The notes under the pieces are model-generated. The model did no database searches and was not told where the DNA came from. It worked only from the letters and a program-made list of their open reading frames with translations. Positions 47,230-55,582 of a DNA stretch of 64,000 nt are shown piece by piece; within the stretch, counting starts at the first letter, position 1, and each line of letters opens with the position of its first letter. Source of the DNA: Thiocapsa sp. GTDB lineage: Bacteria; Pseudomonadota; Gammaproteobacteria; Chromatiales; Chromatiaceae. The position numbers were made by a program, and so were the translations under genes. The DNA is taken from contig NZ_CP073760.1 in assembly GCF_018399035.1 (NCBI RefSeq), positions 2,601,001 through 2,665,000 of the forward strand. The letters run 5' to 3'.

Positions 47230-48978
47230 TCATCGTTTATGCCGAGCAGACGCGGATTTTTCGCCGCGTTGCACACCCCGCGCACGACGCCGCGCGAGCC
47301 AACGCCAGACCAGGCCGCCGGGGGCTGCGTTCCCGGTCAGGACATAGTCGAGCACGTTCAGGTTTCGCAGCGTCCAGGTCAGGCTGCGACTCGCATCGGC
47401 GCGCCCGCACAAGAGCAGCCGATCACCGCTGCACACCCGTACATCCGGGGCGGGGAGCAGCTCGCGCTCTTCGGTGCCCAGACGCAGTAGGACGATCAGC
47501 GGCAAGTCCCGATCGCGATCGCGTGGATCGCGCGTGAGCTCGGCGATGGTCACCGGAATTCCGCGTCGATCCAGGGCGCACAGGGCCGGTGCCTCGATCT
47601 CGTCGATCGAGATCTCCCAGACATGCGGCGGATGATCGTCGACGAGTGCGACGACTCGACTCACCAGCGCGCACGCCCAGTCGTCGTCCTGATACCGCGC
47701 CAGCATGGTGAGCTCGGCCAACAAAGGCGTGCCGAGCCGCACCCGGATACGATCGGCGATGATGTTGCTCGGCATCATGACGACCTGCGCACCGACGCGC
47801 TCGAACAAGATCTTGTTGTGGTGACGATTCTGACGGGCCACAACGAACAGGGATGGGTTCAGCATCAAGGCGGTCATGATGATCGAGAGGTTGTCCGCAT
47901 CCTCGTCCGTGCCGGCTACCAAGCCGACAGCATCGCCGATCCCCGCCTGCTCCAGCGTCACCGCCTCGGTACCGCGCCCGTGCACGACGCCCTCCTTGGG
48001 GAGGCCGGTCTTGTGCGGAAGCGCTTCGATGACGGTGAGATCCAGACCCTGCTCTTTCAGGTGGCGGTACATCGCCTTGCCGAAACGCCCGAAGCCGCAG
48101 AGGATCCAACGCCCTTCGGTCGGCGGGAAGATCGGGGCGTCGAGCGCTTGGTCCTCGTAGCCGGCCAGCCACTTGCTCAGCAGGGCCAGACAGGGGGACT
48201 GAATGGCGATGGCCATGTCCAGGGCAAAGGTATCGAAAGGGTCGTAGATGTGATCCGTTCCGAACGAGGCCATGTTGGCCTCGACTTCGTGCGAATCGGC
48301 CCGACAGATGACGGTGATCTCGGGATGCAGCAGCTTGGCCGCGATGGCGATCTTGAGATTGGTCTCGTTGACGTTGGTGAGCGCCACCACGCCTTTGCAG
48401 AGCGGATGTCGAAGACCTGCATCCTCGAGGCTGGACGGCTGCCGGGCATCGGCACACAACGAGGGGACGTATTCGCGCAGGTTGTCGAGCTTGAGCAGGT
48501 TCACCCGCTGCGGATCGATGTCGATCGCCACGGCACGCCGGTGTCGATCGGTGAGGCTGCGCACCAAGGCGGTTCCGGTTTGACCATAGCCGCAGACCAG
48601 ATAGAAGGGCTCGCGCAGCCGCCGGACCCGACGGCGAAAGCGGCTCTCCAGGATGGCTCGCTGAAACGTCGTATCCTGCAGCAGCGTGATCAGTGTTCCG
48701 ATGGCATAGAGCCAGACCGCCACCGTGGCGAACACGCTGAAGGAGACCCAAATGCGCTGCGCATCGGTGAAGGCGTTCGGCAGCTCGCCGAACCCGATGG
48801 TGGTCGACATGTAGCTGACGAAGTAAAAGGCATGGAAGAGGCTCATCGGAACCGGGTTGCCGGCCGCATCCTGCGCGGGGATCAGCGCCATGCCAGCCAT
48901 CGCCACGGCATAGGTCCCGATCAAGACCAACAGCGGCGTGCGCATCCGCCGCATGATGAGATAGACGACGTTGTCCAT
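47230..48978 (-). CDS. Potassium channel protein with two RCK/TrkA-N domains
   Basis: The 582-aa protein has an N-terminal two-helix pore (about 15-35 and 70-100) with filter-like TTIGFGELP, followed by two Rossmann RCK domains: FYLVCGYGQTGTALVRSL (about 125-) and RWILCGFGRFGKAMYRHL (about 315-), each with GxGxxG-type NAD/nucleotide motifs. The filter reads GFG rather than GYG, as in some ligand-gated bacterial channels. It is likely a K+-gated, ligand-regulated inner-membrane channel. A basic C-terminal tail follows. The gene begins 4 bp from an 85-bp element. Confidence 0.85.
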   Translation of the reverse strand: MDNVVYLIMRRMRTPLLVLIGTYAVAMAGMALIPAQDAAGNPVPMSLFHAFYFVSYMSTTIGFGELPNAFTDAQRIWVSFSVFATVAVWLYAIGTLITLLQDTTFQRAILESRFRRRVRRLREPFYLVCGYGQTGTALVRSLTDRHRRAVAIDIDPQRVNLLKLDNLREYVPSLCADARQPSSLEDAGLRHPLCKGVVALTNVNETNLKIAIAAKLLHPEITVICRADSHEVEANMASFGTDHIYDPFDTFALDMAIAIQSPCLALLSKWLAGYEDQALDAPIFPPTEGRWILCGFGRFGKAMYRHLKEQGLDLTVIEALPHKTGLPKEGVVHGRGTEAVTLEQAGIGDAVGLVAGTDEDADNLSIIMTALMLNPSLFVVARQNRHHNKILFERVGAQVVMMPSNIIADRIRVRLGTPLLAELTMLARYQDDDWACALVSRVVALVDDHPPHVWEISIDEIEAPALCALDRRGIPVTIAELTRDPRDRDRDLPLIVLLRLGTEERELLPAPDVRVCSGDRLLLCGRADASRSLTWTLRNLNVLDYVLTGNAAPGGLVWRWLARRRARGVQRGEKSASARHKR

Positions 48979-48981
48979 AAT

Positions 48982-49066
48982 TAAACCGCGCCCGGCGCAG
49001 TATGCGATGTTTTTGGATAAGATCGGCCCCGGAAGACTTGACGACCGCTGGAGCCGGCGCGGTTTA
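48982..49066. repeat. 85-bp TAAACCGCG element, inverted copy E
   Basis: The copy is in the opposite orientation to A, B and D2, exactly 85 bp, and sits between the channel start and the end of the DUF6394 gene, whose TAA stop (49064-49066) it provides. Its 28-codon frame reads KPRPAQYAMFLDKIGPGR and stays open. Confidence 0.85.
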
Positions 49067-49447
49067 GCGACGCAGTGTGAAGGTCTCGATCACCAGCAGC
49101 ACCACCGACACCACGTTGGCGATCATGGCCCCGCCGCTCAAGGAGACGATGCTGGCCATCACGGCGGGCGTCATGCCGGCCTCGGTTGCATGAACGGCGA
49201 TCGTCCAGATCAGCGCCGCACCGATCAATTGCAGCATGGCGACCAGGCTGGTCGCCAACAGCAATGCGCCCATGTGCGTGCGATCTCCGAACTTCAGCAC
49301 GGTCGCGACCAGATTGACCAGGACGACCGCAAACAGCTCCCAGACGTGATGATGCTCGGGATTGTCGATCTCGCCGACGAAAAATCCGAAGTTCAGGGTC
49401 AGTGCCAAGACGATGAAGAAGCCGAAGACGACCTTTTCGGGGTTCAT
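49064..49447 (-). CDS. DUF6394 small membrane protein
   Basis: The 127-aa protein has four hydrophobic segments (VVFGFFIVLALTLNFGFFVG, LFAVVLVNLVATVLKF, ATSLVAMLQLIGAALIW, and GGAMIANVVSVVLLVI) and a conserved HHHVWELF loop. I recognise it as a DUF6394-type membrane protein, function unknown. GGAGCAGG lies before the ATG. Homologues often accompany K+ channel genes, which fits its position beside one here, though transcription is parallel with the 85-bp element between. Confidence 0.75.
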   Translation of the reverse strand: MNPEKVVFGFFIVLALTLNFGFFVGEIDNPEHHHVWELFAVVLVNLVATVLKFGDRTHMGALLLATSLVAMLQLIGAALIWTIAVHATEAGMTPAVMASIVSLSGGAMIANVVSVVLLVIETFTLRR

Positions 49448-49519
49448 GGATACCTGCTCCTTGCGCGGGATCGCGCGCTCGCTGTTCTCGAATCAAGCCC
49501 TCGTGTCTGCCGGATCCGG

Positions 49520-51091
49520 TCAGGCTGCCGAGGAGGCGCTCTGCGCGGCCCGCTGCTCGGTCAGGGTGCGATGCATCATGATGTTGAGCATCCGCACCGT
49601 CGCTCCGATCGCCGCGAAGACCTGATTGGCATGCACGCCGCGGGTGCGCAGCTCGCCTTGGTCGGTGTCCCAGGTGATGCTGCACTCGGTGAGCGCGTCG
49701 GTACGCCCGCCCTTGGGGATGCGGACCTCGTAGTCGAGCAGGGTCGGAAGGCCGAGACCACGCTTCTTCACGATCTTCGCCAGCGCATTGTTGAAGGCGT
49801 CGAAACCGCCGTTGCCGCTGCCGGCGGCGGTGTGAACCTCCTCGCCGATGCGCATCTTGATGCTCGCCGTCGACTCCAGATCCAGGGTCGAGGAGACCGA
49901 GCAGGCGAGCAGCTCGGCATGGTTGTAGTCCTTGCTCTCCAGGACCTCGGCGATGATGAAGGGCAGGTCTTCAATCGTGATGGTCTTTTTGGAATCGCCG
50001 AGCTCGACGATCCGCTTCAGAACCTTGGCCTGGTTCTCCTCCGAGAGCGTGATGTCCAGACGCTCCAGATTCTTCGCGAGCGACGCCTTGCCGGCGAGCT
50101 TGCCCAGCGCGTACTTGCGCCGTCGCGCGAAACGCTCGGGCGAGAGGCGGGTGTGGTAGAGGCTGCCTTTGCGATCCCCGTCGGCGTGGATGCCGGCGGT
50201 CTGCGTGAAGACATCGGCGCCGATGATGGGTGCATTGTCGGCGATTCGCTTGCCCGAGAAGTATTCGACCAGCTCGCTGATGCGCGCCAGATGGGTCTCG
50301 TCGATGCCGATCTGCAACCCGAGCTGATCGCGCAGATTGACCGCAACCTCCGCCAACGAGGCATTGCCGGCGCGCTCGCCGAGACAGTTGACGGTACAGT
50401 GTACGGCCGCCGCGCCCGCCCGAGCCGCTGCAAGCACGTTGGCGGTCGCGAGCCCGTAGTCGTTGTGCGGATGGAAATCGAGCTTGATGCCGGGAAAGTG
50501 CCCGAGCATGTCCGTGAAGGCGTCGAAGACCCGCTCGGGCGTCATGACGCCGAGCGTATCCGGGAGCATGACGTGCCCGATCCCGCAATCGGCGAGACGC
50601 TCGACCAGTCCGAAGACATAGGCCGGGTTGTCGCGATAGCCGTTCGACCAGTCTTCCAAATACAGATTGACGGCCAAACCGCGGTCGCGGGCGATCGCGA
50701 TCGTGACTTTGACGTCGTCGGCGTGCTGATCGAGCGTCTTGCCGAGCTGGCCGCGACAGTGCTTCTCGCTGCCCTTGGCGAGCAGGTTGATGACGTGTCC
50801 GCCGGCAGCGCGGATCCAGTCGACGCTGCGACCGCCGTCGACGAAGCCCAACACCTCCACGCGGGACGCCAGATCGCGCTCCTCGGCCCAGGCGATGATC
50901 TGCCCGACGGCATCGGCCTCGCCCGAGGATACGCGCGCCGAGGCGACCTCGATGCGATCCACCCGAACCTGCTCAAGCAACACCTTGGCGATATTGACCT
51001 TTTCATCGGGTGAAAAGGACACTCCTTGGGTCTGCTCGCCATCGCGCAGGGTGGTGTCCATGATGTGGACGTAACGGCCGGACTGGGTCAT
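49520..51091 (-). CDS. LeuA-like synthase (2-isopropylmalate/citramalate synthase family)
   Basis: The 523-aa protein has the HMG-CoA-lyase-like TIM barrel (DTTLRDGEQTQGVSFSPDEK at the start; DFHPHNDYGLATAN with metal-binding HxH) and a C-terminal LeuA allosteric domain (about 390-515). These enzymes condense acetyl-CoA with a 2-oxo acid to start leucine or isoleucine (citramalate) synthesis. Which one cannot be settled from sequence alone. It follows thrC by 37 bp on the same strand, so a role supplying 2-oxobutanoate/isoleucine is attractive: both genes would feed isoleucine by different routes. Confidence 0.85.
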   Translation of the reverse strand: MTQSGRYVHIMDTTLRDGEQTQGVSFSPDEKVNIAKVLLEQVRVDRIEVASARVSSGEADAVGQIIAWAEERDLASRVEVLGFVDGGRSVDWIRAAGGHVINLLAKGSEKHCRGQLGKTLDQHADDVKVTIAIARDRGLAVNLYLEDWSNGYRDNPAYVFGLVERLADCGIGHVMLPDTLGVMTPERVFDAFTDMLGHFPGIKLDFHPHNDYGLATANVLAAARAGAAAVHCTVNCLGERAGNASLAEVAVNLRDQLGLQIGIDETHLARISELVEYFSGKRIADNAPIIGADVFTQTAGIHADGDRKGSLYHTRLSPERFARRRKYALGKLAGKASLAKNLERLDITLSEENQAKVLKRIVELGDSKKTITIEDLPFIIAEVLESKDYNHAELLACSVSSTLDLESTASIKMRIGEEVHTAAGSGNGGFDAFNNALAKIVKKRGLGLPTLLDYEVRIPKGGRTDALTECSITWDTDQGELRTRGVHANQVFAAIGATVRMLNIMMHRTLTEQRAAQSASSAA

Positions 51092-51128
51092 CTGGGGTAT
51101 CTCGTCATGCGGGGTGGCGCCATCGGTC

Positions 51129-52517
51129 TCATCCGCTGTCCTTCAGGGTGGCGCGGATGTGTGCCTTGAGCGGCTCGGCGCCGGCATCGAGCTCGAGACA
51201 GCGGGTCGGCAGATCCATCAACCCCTGCAGTGCGGGCGGCAAGGGAGCATCGCGGCCGATGGCCAGTTGGATCGCCTCGTTGAACTTCGCCGGATGGGCC
51301 GTCGCAAGACAGACCGGATGCTCCGCAACGCCGCCCGCCTTGACCCCGACCGCGGTGTGCGGGCAGAGGATATAGTCGGCCGCCGCATAGGTCTGCCGAA
51401 TCTGCTCGAGCGTCTCGGCATCGCTCACCGCGACGGCATCGAAATCGGCCCGAGCGCGGGCATGATGTGCTGCGTCGACCTCGAGCCGACCGGTCGCCTG
51501 CAGCGCCTCGAGCAGCGCACGGACCTTCCCGGCATCCCCGTCGTGAAGGAAATACAGGTAGCGCTCGAAATTCGAGGCGATCTGAATGTCCATGGCGGGG
51601 CTGAGGGTCTGATAGACGTCGCCGACGGCGTAGATGCCCGTATCGACAAACCGCGTGAGGATGTCGTTGCGATTGGTCGCGATGATCAGCCGATCGATCG
51701 GCACGCCCATCCGCTTGGCGAGATAGCCCGCAAAGACATCGCCGAAGTTGCCGGTCGGCACTGCAAAGCTTACGCGTCGCTCGGGATCCCCGCCGCTGCA
51801 GCGCGCCCAAGCAAAGACGTAATAGACCATCTGGGCCAGGATCCGCGCCCAGTTGATCGAGTTGACCGCGCCCAGGCTGAACTCGGACTTGAACGGCAGG
51901 TCGTTGAAGAGCGCTTTGACGATCCTCTGGGCGTCGTCGAAGCTGCCGCGTACCGCGATGTTGTGGACATTGGGATCCAGCACGCTCGTCATCTGACGTT
52001 CCTGGATCGGCGAGACCCGACCCTTGGGATGGAGCATGAAGATGCTGATCCGCGCCTTCCCCCGGACCCCGTAGATGGCCGCGGAGCCGGTATCGCCCGA
52101 GGTTGCACCGAAAATGTTGAGCTCCCCGCCGTCACGGGCCAGGAGATACTCGAAGAGATTCCCGAGGAATTGAAGTGCAACGTCCTTGAAGGCCGCGGTC
52201 GGACCGTGGAAAAGCTCGAGGATCCGCCGATCGCCGACCTCGACGATCGGCGTCACCTCGGGGTGCGTGAAGGTGGCGTAGGAGCGCTCGATCAGCGCGC
52301 GCAGGTCGTCGCGCGGGATCTCGTCCCCGACGAATGGCGTCATGACCTCGAGGGCCAGATCCTGAAAGCCTAGACCGGACCAGGCCCGCAGGGTCGACAC
52401 ATCGACGCGCGGCACATCGGTCGGAACCAAAAGTCCACCGTCGGTCGCCAGGCCCATCAAGACGGCCTCGGCAAAGCCGACCGGGGCAATCCCGCCGCGC
52501 GTGCTTGAGTACTGCAT
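51129..52517 (-). CDS. thrC: Threonine synthase
   Basis: The 462-aa PLP enzyme converts O-phosphohomoserine to threonine. The N-terminus MQYSSTRGGIAPVGFAEAVL is typical, and the PLP lysine lies in LFHGPTAAFKDVALQFLG near residue 107; GATSGDTGSAAIYG and VPTGNFGDVFAGYLA are further pocket motifs. The start at 52517 was chosen because the open frame upstream (to 52862) is not like the family. It begins a two-gene unit with the LeuA-like synthase. Confidence 0.95.
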   Translation of the reverse strand: MQYSSTRGGIAPVGFAEAVLMGLATDGGLLVPTDVPRVDVSTLRAWSGLGFQDLALEVMTPFVGDEIPRDDLRALIERSYATFTHPEVTPIVEVGDRRILELFHGPTAAFKDVALQFLGNLFEYLLARDGGELNIFGATSGDTGSAAIYGVRGKARISIFMLHPKGRVSPIQERQMTSVLDPNVHNIAVRGSFDDAQRIVKALFNDLPFKSEFSLGAVNSINWARILAQMVYYVFAWARCSGGDPERRVSFAVPTGNFGDVFAGYLAKRMGVPIDRLIIATNRNDILTRFVDTGIYAVGDVYQTLSPAMDIQIASNFERYLYFLHDGDAGKVRALLEALQATGRLEVDAAHHARARADFDAVAVSDAETLEQIRQTYAAADYILCPHTAVGVKAGGVAEHPVCLATAHPAKFNEAIQLAIGRDAPLPPALQGLMDLPTRCLELDAGAEPLKAHIRATLKDSG

Positions 52518-52699
52518 ATCGATCGAACCCACCGCTGAAAGTTGTGACCTTGTCGCGTTGCAGGGTAAGAAACACCGCGGCCGTTGGCAACCGACGATTC
52601 GGCCCGACAATTTGGCCCGGCCTCGGGAACCGCGGAAAGGATGTTGCCGAAGATCGTGCTTTACCGATACATTCGCGGCGCCGGATGGCTGCGGCGTCG

Positions 52700-52729
52700 T
52701 TGACAGCATGGCGTACCGGACCAGACAAT
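52700..52729 (+). promoter_or_regulatory. Candidate sigma70-like promoter for the acetate cluster
   Basis: TTGACA at 52700-52705 and GACAAT at 52724-52729 are separated by 18 bp and point towards the DUF4212 gene about 280 bp away. The 490-bp gap 52518-53008 holds no gene that I can support. Confidence 0.35.
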
Positions 52730-53008
52730 GCCGGCGCCTCGCCCGAAGATTCGGAGGAGGCAAACATGGAGACTTGCCGGACCAAGCCCCGGGCGCGGCC
52801 GGCTTCGCAACTCGATTTGAGAGCACGGGTTCGGGTTGCGCGACAGACGCATCGCTCTGCATGATGCGCTCGGCGAGTAGTCGACAACAACAAGATCGAC
52901 AGAAGGGGCACAGGTTACGGCCGACGGACCGGTTACTAAAAGGGTTTCGTCATCGCCCCGTCACCCCGACCCAAAACACTCATCCGACACTACGGAGTGA
53001 CACAACCT

Positions 53009-53581
53009 ATGACACCTGGCAAACGAGCGGAATACTGGAGCGCGAATCTGCGTCTCCTGGCGATTCTGCTGACGATCTGGTTCATCGTCTCCTTTGGCTT
53101 CGGCATCCTGTTGGTCGAGCCATTGAATACCATCATGCTCGGCGGCTACCCGCTCGGTTTCTGGTTCGCCCAACAGGGATCCATCTACATCTTCGTCGCG
53201 CTGATCTTCATCTATGCCGTCTCGATGAATAAGCTCGACAACAAGTTCGACGTCGGCGAGGATTCGGGAAGCGGCACACCCTACCAATCCGGCAGCGACG
53301 GCATCCAGCCCGAGCAAGTCCACGCGCAACCGAGCAAGGCCGCGCAGTACTGGAGCGAGAATCTGCGTCTCCTCGCGATCCTGTTGACGATCTGGTTCGT
53401 GGTGTCCTTCGGCTTCGGCATCCTACTCGTCGAGCCCTTGAATGCCATCATGCTCGGCGGCTATCCGCTCGGTTTCTGGTTTGCACAACAGGGATCCATC
53501 TACATCTTTGTCGTCTTGATCTTCGTCTATGCGACAGCGATGAACCGTCTGGACAAAAAATATGACTTCGGCGAGGAATAG
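53009..53581 (+). CDS. DUF4212 small subunit of the acetate symporter, internally duplicated
   Basis: The 190-aa protein contains two near-identical copies of the DUF4212 domain (about 3-88 and 106-190), each with two transmembrane helices (LRLLAILLTIWF..., FAQQGSIYIFV) and the same YWS.NLRLLAILLTIW and LNxIMLGGYPLGFWFAQQGS blocks. DUF4212 proteins are normally about 85-100 aa and form the small subunit of a symporter with the ActP-like protein encoded 12 bp downstream. Here the domain is duplicated in frame, with a short Ser/Gly/Gln linker. The ATG at 53009 has GGAGTGA upstream. Confidence 0.88.
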   Translation: MTPGKRAEYWSANLRLLAILLTIWFIVSFGFGILLVEPLNTIMLGGYPLGFWFAQQGSIYIFVALIFIYAVSMNKLDNKFDVGEDSGSGTPYQSGSDGIQPEQVHAQPSKAAQYWSENLRLLAILLTIWFVVSFGFGILLVEPLNAIMLGGYPLGFWFAQQGSIYIFVVLIFVYATAMNRLDKKYDFGEE

Positions 53582-53593
53582 AGGCGCAACACT

Positions 53594-55399
53594 ATGACAT
53601 CACTTGAACTTTGGACTTACAGCATTGTCGGCGTGACCTTCTCGCTCTATATCGGGATCGCCGTTTGGGCCCGCGCGAAGACCACCGGTGACTTCTACGT
53701 CGCGGGCGGCGGCGTTCACCCGGTCGCCAACGGCATGGCGACGGCCGCGGACTGGATGTCGGCCGCATCATTTATCTCCATGGCCGGCATGATCGCCTTC
53801 GGCGGCTACGGCGGATCGGTCTTTCTAATGGGTTGGACAGGCGGCTACGTGCTGCTCGCACTGCTCCTGGCCCCATACCTGCGCAAGTTCGGTAAGTTCA
53901 CGGTGCCCGAATTCATCGGTGATCGCTATTACTCGCAGACCGCGCGCGTCGTGGCCGTCGTCTGCCTGATCCTGGCATCGGTCACCTACGTCATCGGGCA
54001 GATGACGGGTATCGGTGTGGCTTTCTCCCGGTTCTTGGGCATCTCCTACGAGATGGGCATCTTGGCCGGCATGGGCATCGTCGCCATCTACGCCATCACC
54101 GGCGGCATGAAGGGCATCACCTACACGCAGATCGCGCAATACGTTGTTCTGATCTTCGCCTATACGGTGCCGGCAATCTTCATCTCGCTGAACCTGACCG
54201 GCAACCCGCTTCCCCAGCTTGGTCTGGGCGGCGAATATGCACGCGACGGCGTGGCCAGTGGTATGTCCCTGCTCGCGAAGCTCGATCAAGTCGTGACCGA
54301 CCTCGGGTTCAAGGAATACACCACGCAGGTCATGGGCAGCTCGCTCAACATGTTCGTCTACACCCTGTCGCTGATGATCGGTACGGCCGGTCTCCCGCAT
54401 GTCATCATCCGCTTCTTCACCGTTCCTAAGGTCAAGGACGCACGCTTTTCGGCCGGCTGGGCACTGGTCTTCATCGCGATCCTCTACACCACGGCACCCG
54501 CCGTCGGCGCCATGGCCCGCCTGAACCTGATGGATACCATCCAGGTCGGTCCGGTCGGCACCGAAACCGGAAACCTTGTCTACGACGAGCGTCCCGACTG
54601 GTTCAAGCGTTGGGAGGCCACCGGTCTGCTCAAGTGGGAGGACAAGAACGACGACGGCCGCATCCAGTACTACAACGATCAGAACGCGGAGTTCGCCGCG
54701 AAGGCCGAGGAGTTCGGCTGGAAGGGCAACGAGATGGTCACGGTCAACAACGACATCATGGTGTTGGCCAACCCCGAGATCGCCAATCTGCCGGCCTGGG
54801 TCATCGCCTTGGTCGTCGCCGGCGGTCTCGCGGCGGCACTCTCGACGGCGGCGGGATTGCTGCTGGCGATCTCCTCCTCGATCTCGCACGACCTGCTGAA
54901 GGGCGTCTTCATGCCCACCATCTCGGAGAAGAAGGAGCTCATGGCGGGGCGTCTGTCGATGATCGGCGCCATCATCCTGGCCGGATATCTGGGCATGAAT
55001 CCACCGGGATTCGCGGCCGGAACCGTCGCCATTGCCTTCGGTCTCGCGGCCTCGTCGATCTTCCCTGCGTTGATGATGGGCATCTTTGCGAAGCGGATGA
55101 ACTCGCTGGGTGCCGTCGCGGGCATGATCGGCGGCGTCACCATCACCCTGCTGTATGTGTTCCAGCATAAGGGCATCTTGTTCGTGAAGGGAACCGAGTT
55201 CCTGATGCCCGATCTGGGCATGGGTGCGAACTGGTTCTTCGGAATTACGCCCGAGGCGTTCGGTGCGATCGGCGCGGCGTTCAACTTCCTCATCGCCGCC
55301 GTGGTCTTCAAGTTCGCGGCACCGCCTCCGGAGCACATCCAGCACCTTGTCGAGGATGTGCGTATTCCGCGTGGCTCGGGAGTGGCAACCGGCCACTAA
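53594..55399 (+). CDS. actP: ActP-like cation/acetate symporter
   Basis: The 601-aa inner-membrane protein is a sodium:solute symporter of the ActP/VC_2705 type that takes up acetate or other short carboxylates. Motifs include TTGDFYVAGGGVHPVANGMATAADWMS, LAGMGIVAIYAITGGMKGIT and, late, GGLAAALSTAAGLLLAISSS. A ~60-residue loop between helices (about 315-395) contains WEDKNDDGRIQYY, which has the spacing of an EF-hand-type Ca2+ loop. It follows the DUF4212 subunit and precedes regulators and acs, which supports acetate as substrate. Confidence 0.88.
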   Translation: MTSLELWTYSIVGVTFSLYIGIAVWARAKTTGDFYVAGGGVHPVANGMATAADWMSAASFISMAGMIAFGGYGGSVFLMGWTGGYVLLALLLAPYLRKFGKFTVPEFIGDRYYSQTARVVAVVCLILASVTYVIGQMTGIGVAFSRFLGISYEMGILAGMGIVAIYAITGGMKGITYTQIAQYVVLIFAYTVPAIFISLNLTGNPLPQLGLGGEYARDGVASGMSLLAKLDQVVTDLGFKEYTTQVMGSSLNMFVYTLSLMIGTAGLPHVIIRFFTVPKVKDARFSAGWALVFIAILYTTAPAVGAMARLNLMDTIQVGPVGTETGNLVYDERPDWFKRWEATGLLKWEDKNDDGRIQYYNDQNAEFAAKAEEFGWKGNEMVTVNNDIMVLANPEIANLPAWVIALVVAGGLAAALSTAAGLLLAISSSISHDLLKGVFMPTISEKKELMAGRLSMIGAIILAGYLGMNPPGFAAGTVAIAFGLAASSIFPALMMGIFAKRMNSLGAVAGMIGGVTITLLYVFQHKGILFVKGTEFLMPDLGMGANWFFGITPEAFGAIGAAFNFLIAAVVFKFAAPPPEHIQHLVEDVRIPRGSGVATGH

Positions 55400-55454
55400 T
55401 CGAGGACCGAGGTGCAGGTACTCGAAGCGCGATCACCGCCTGCACCTGATCGAA

Positions 55455-55521
55455 TGCCCCGAGGCAAGGAGCTCTCGGGGCATCCTCGAGAGGTTTTCAG
55501 CCCCGCTTCGGCGGGGTTTTT
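55455..55521 (+). terminator. Tandem hairpins ending in an intrinsic terminator
   Basis: The first hairpin TGCCCCGAG/CTCGGGGCA (55455-55482) is followed by CCCCGC-TTCG-GCGGGG with TTTTT (55501-55521), a textbook intrinsic terminator just after actP. The downstream CBS gene must therefore rely on read-through or its own promoter. Confidence 0.85.
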
Positions 55522-55582
55522 CATTCGGACTGCGCCTGCCGAGCACGGCCAAGCCGCTGAGTCAGAACCAGGGTACCTCGCC

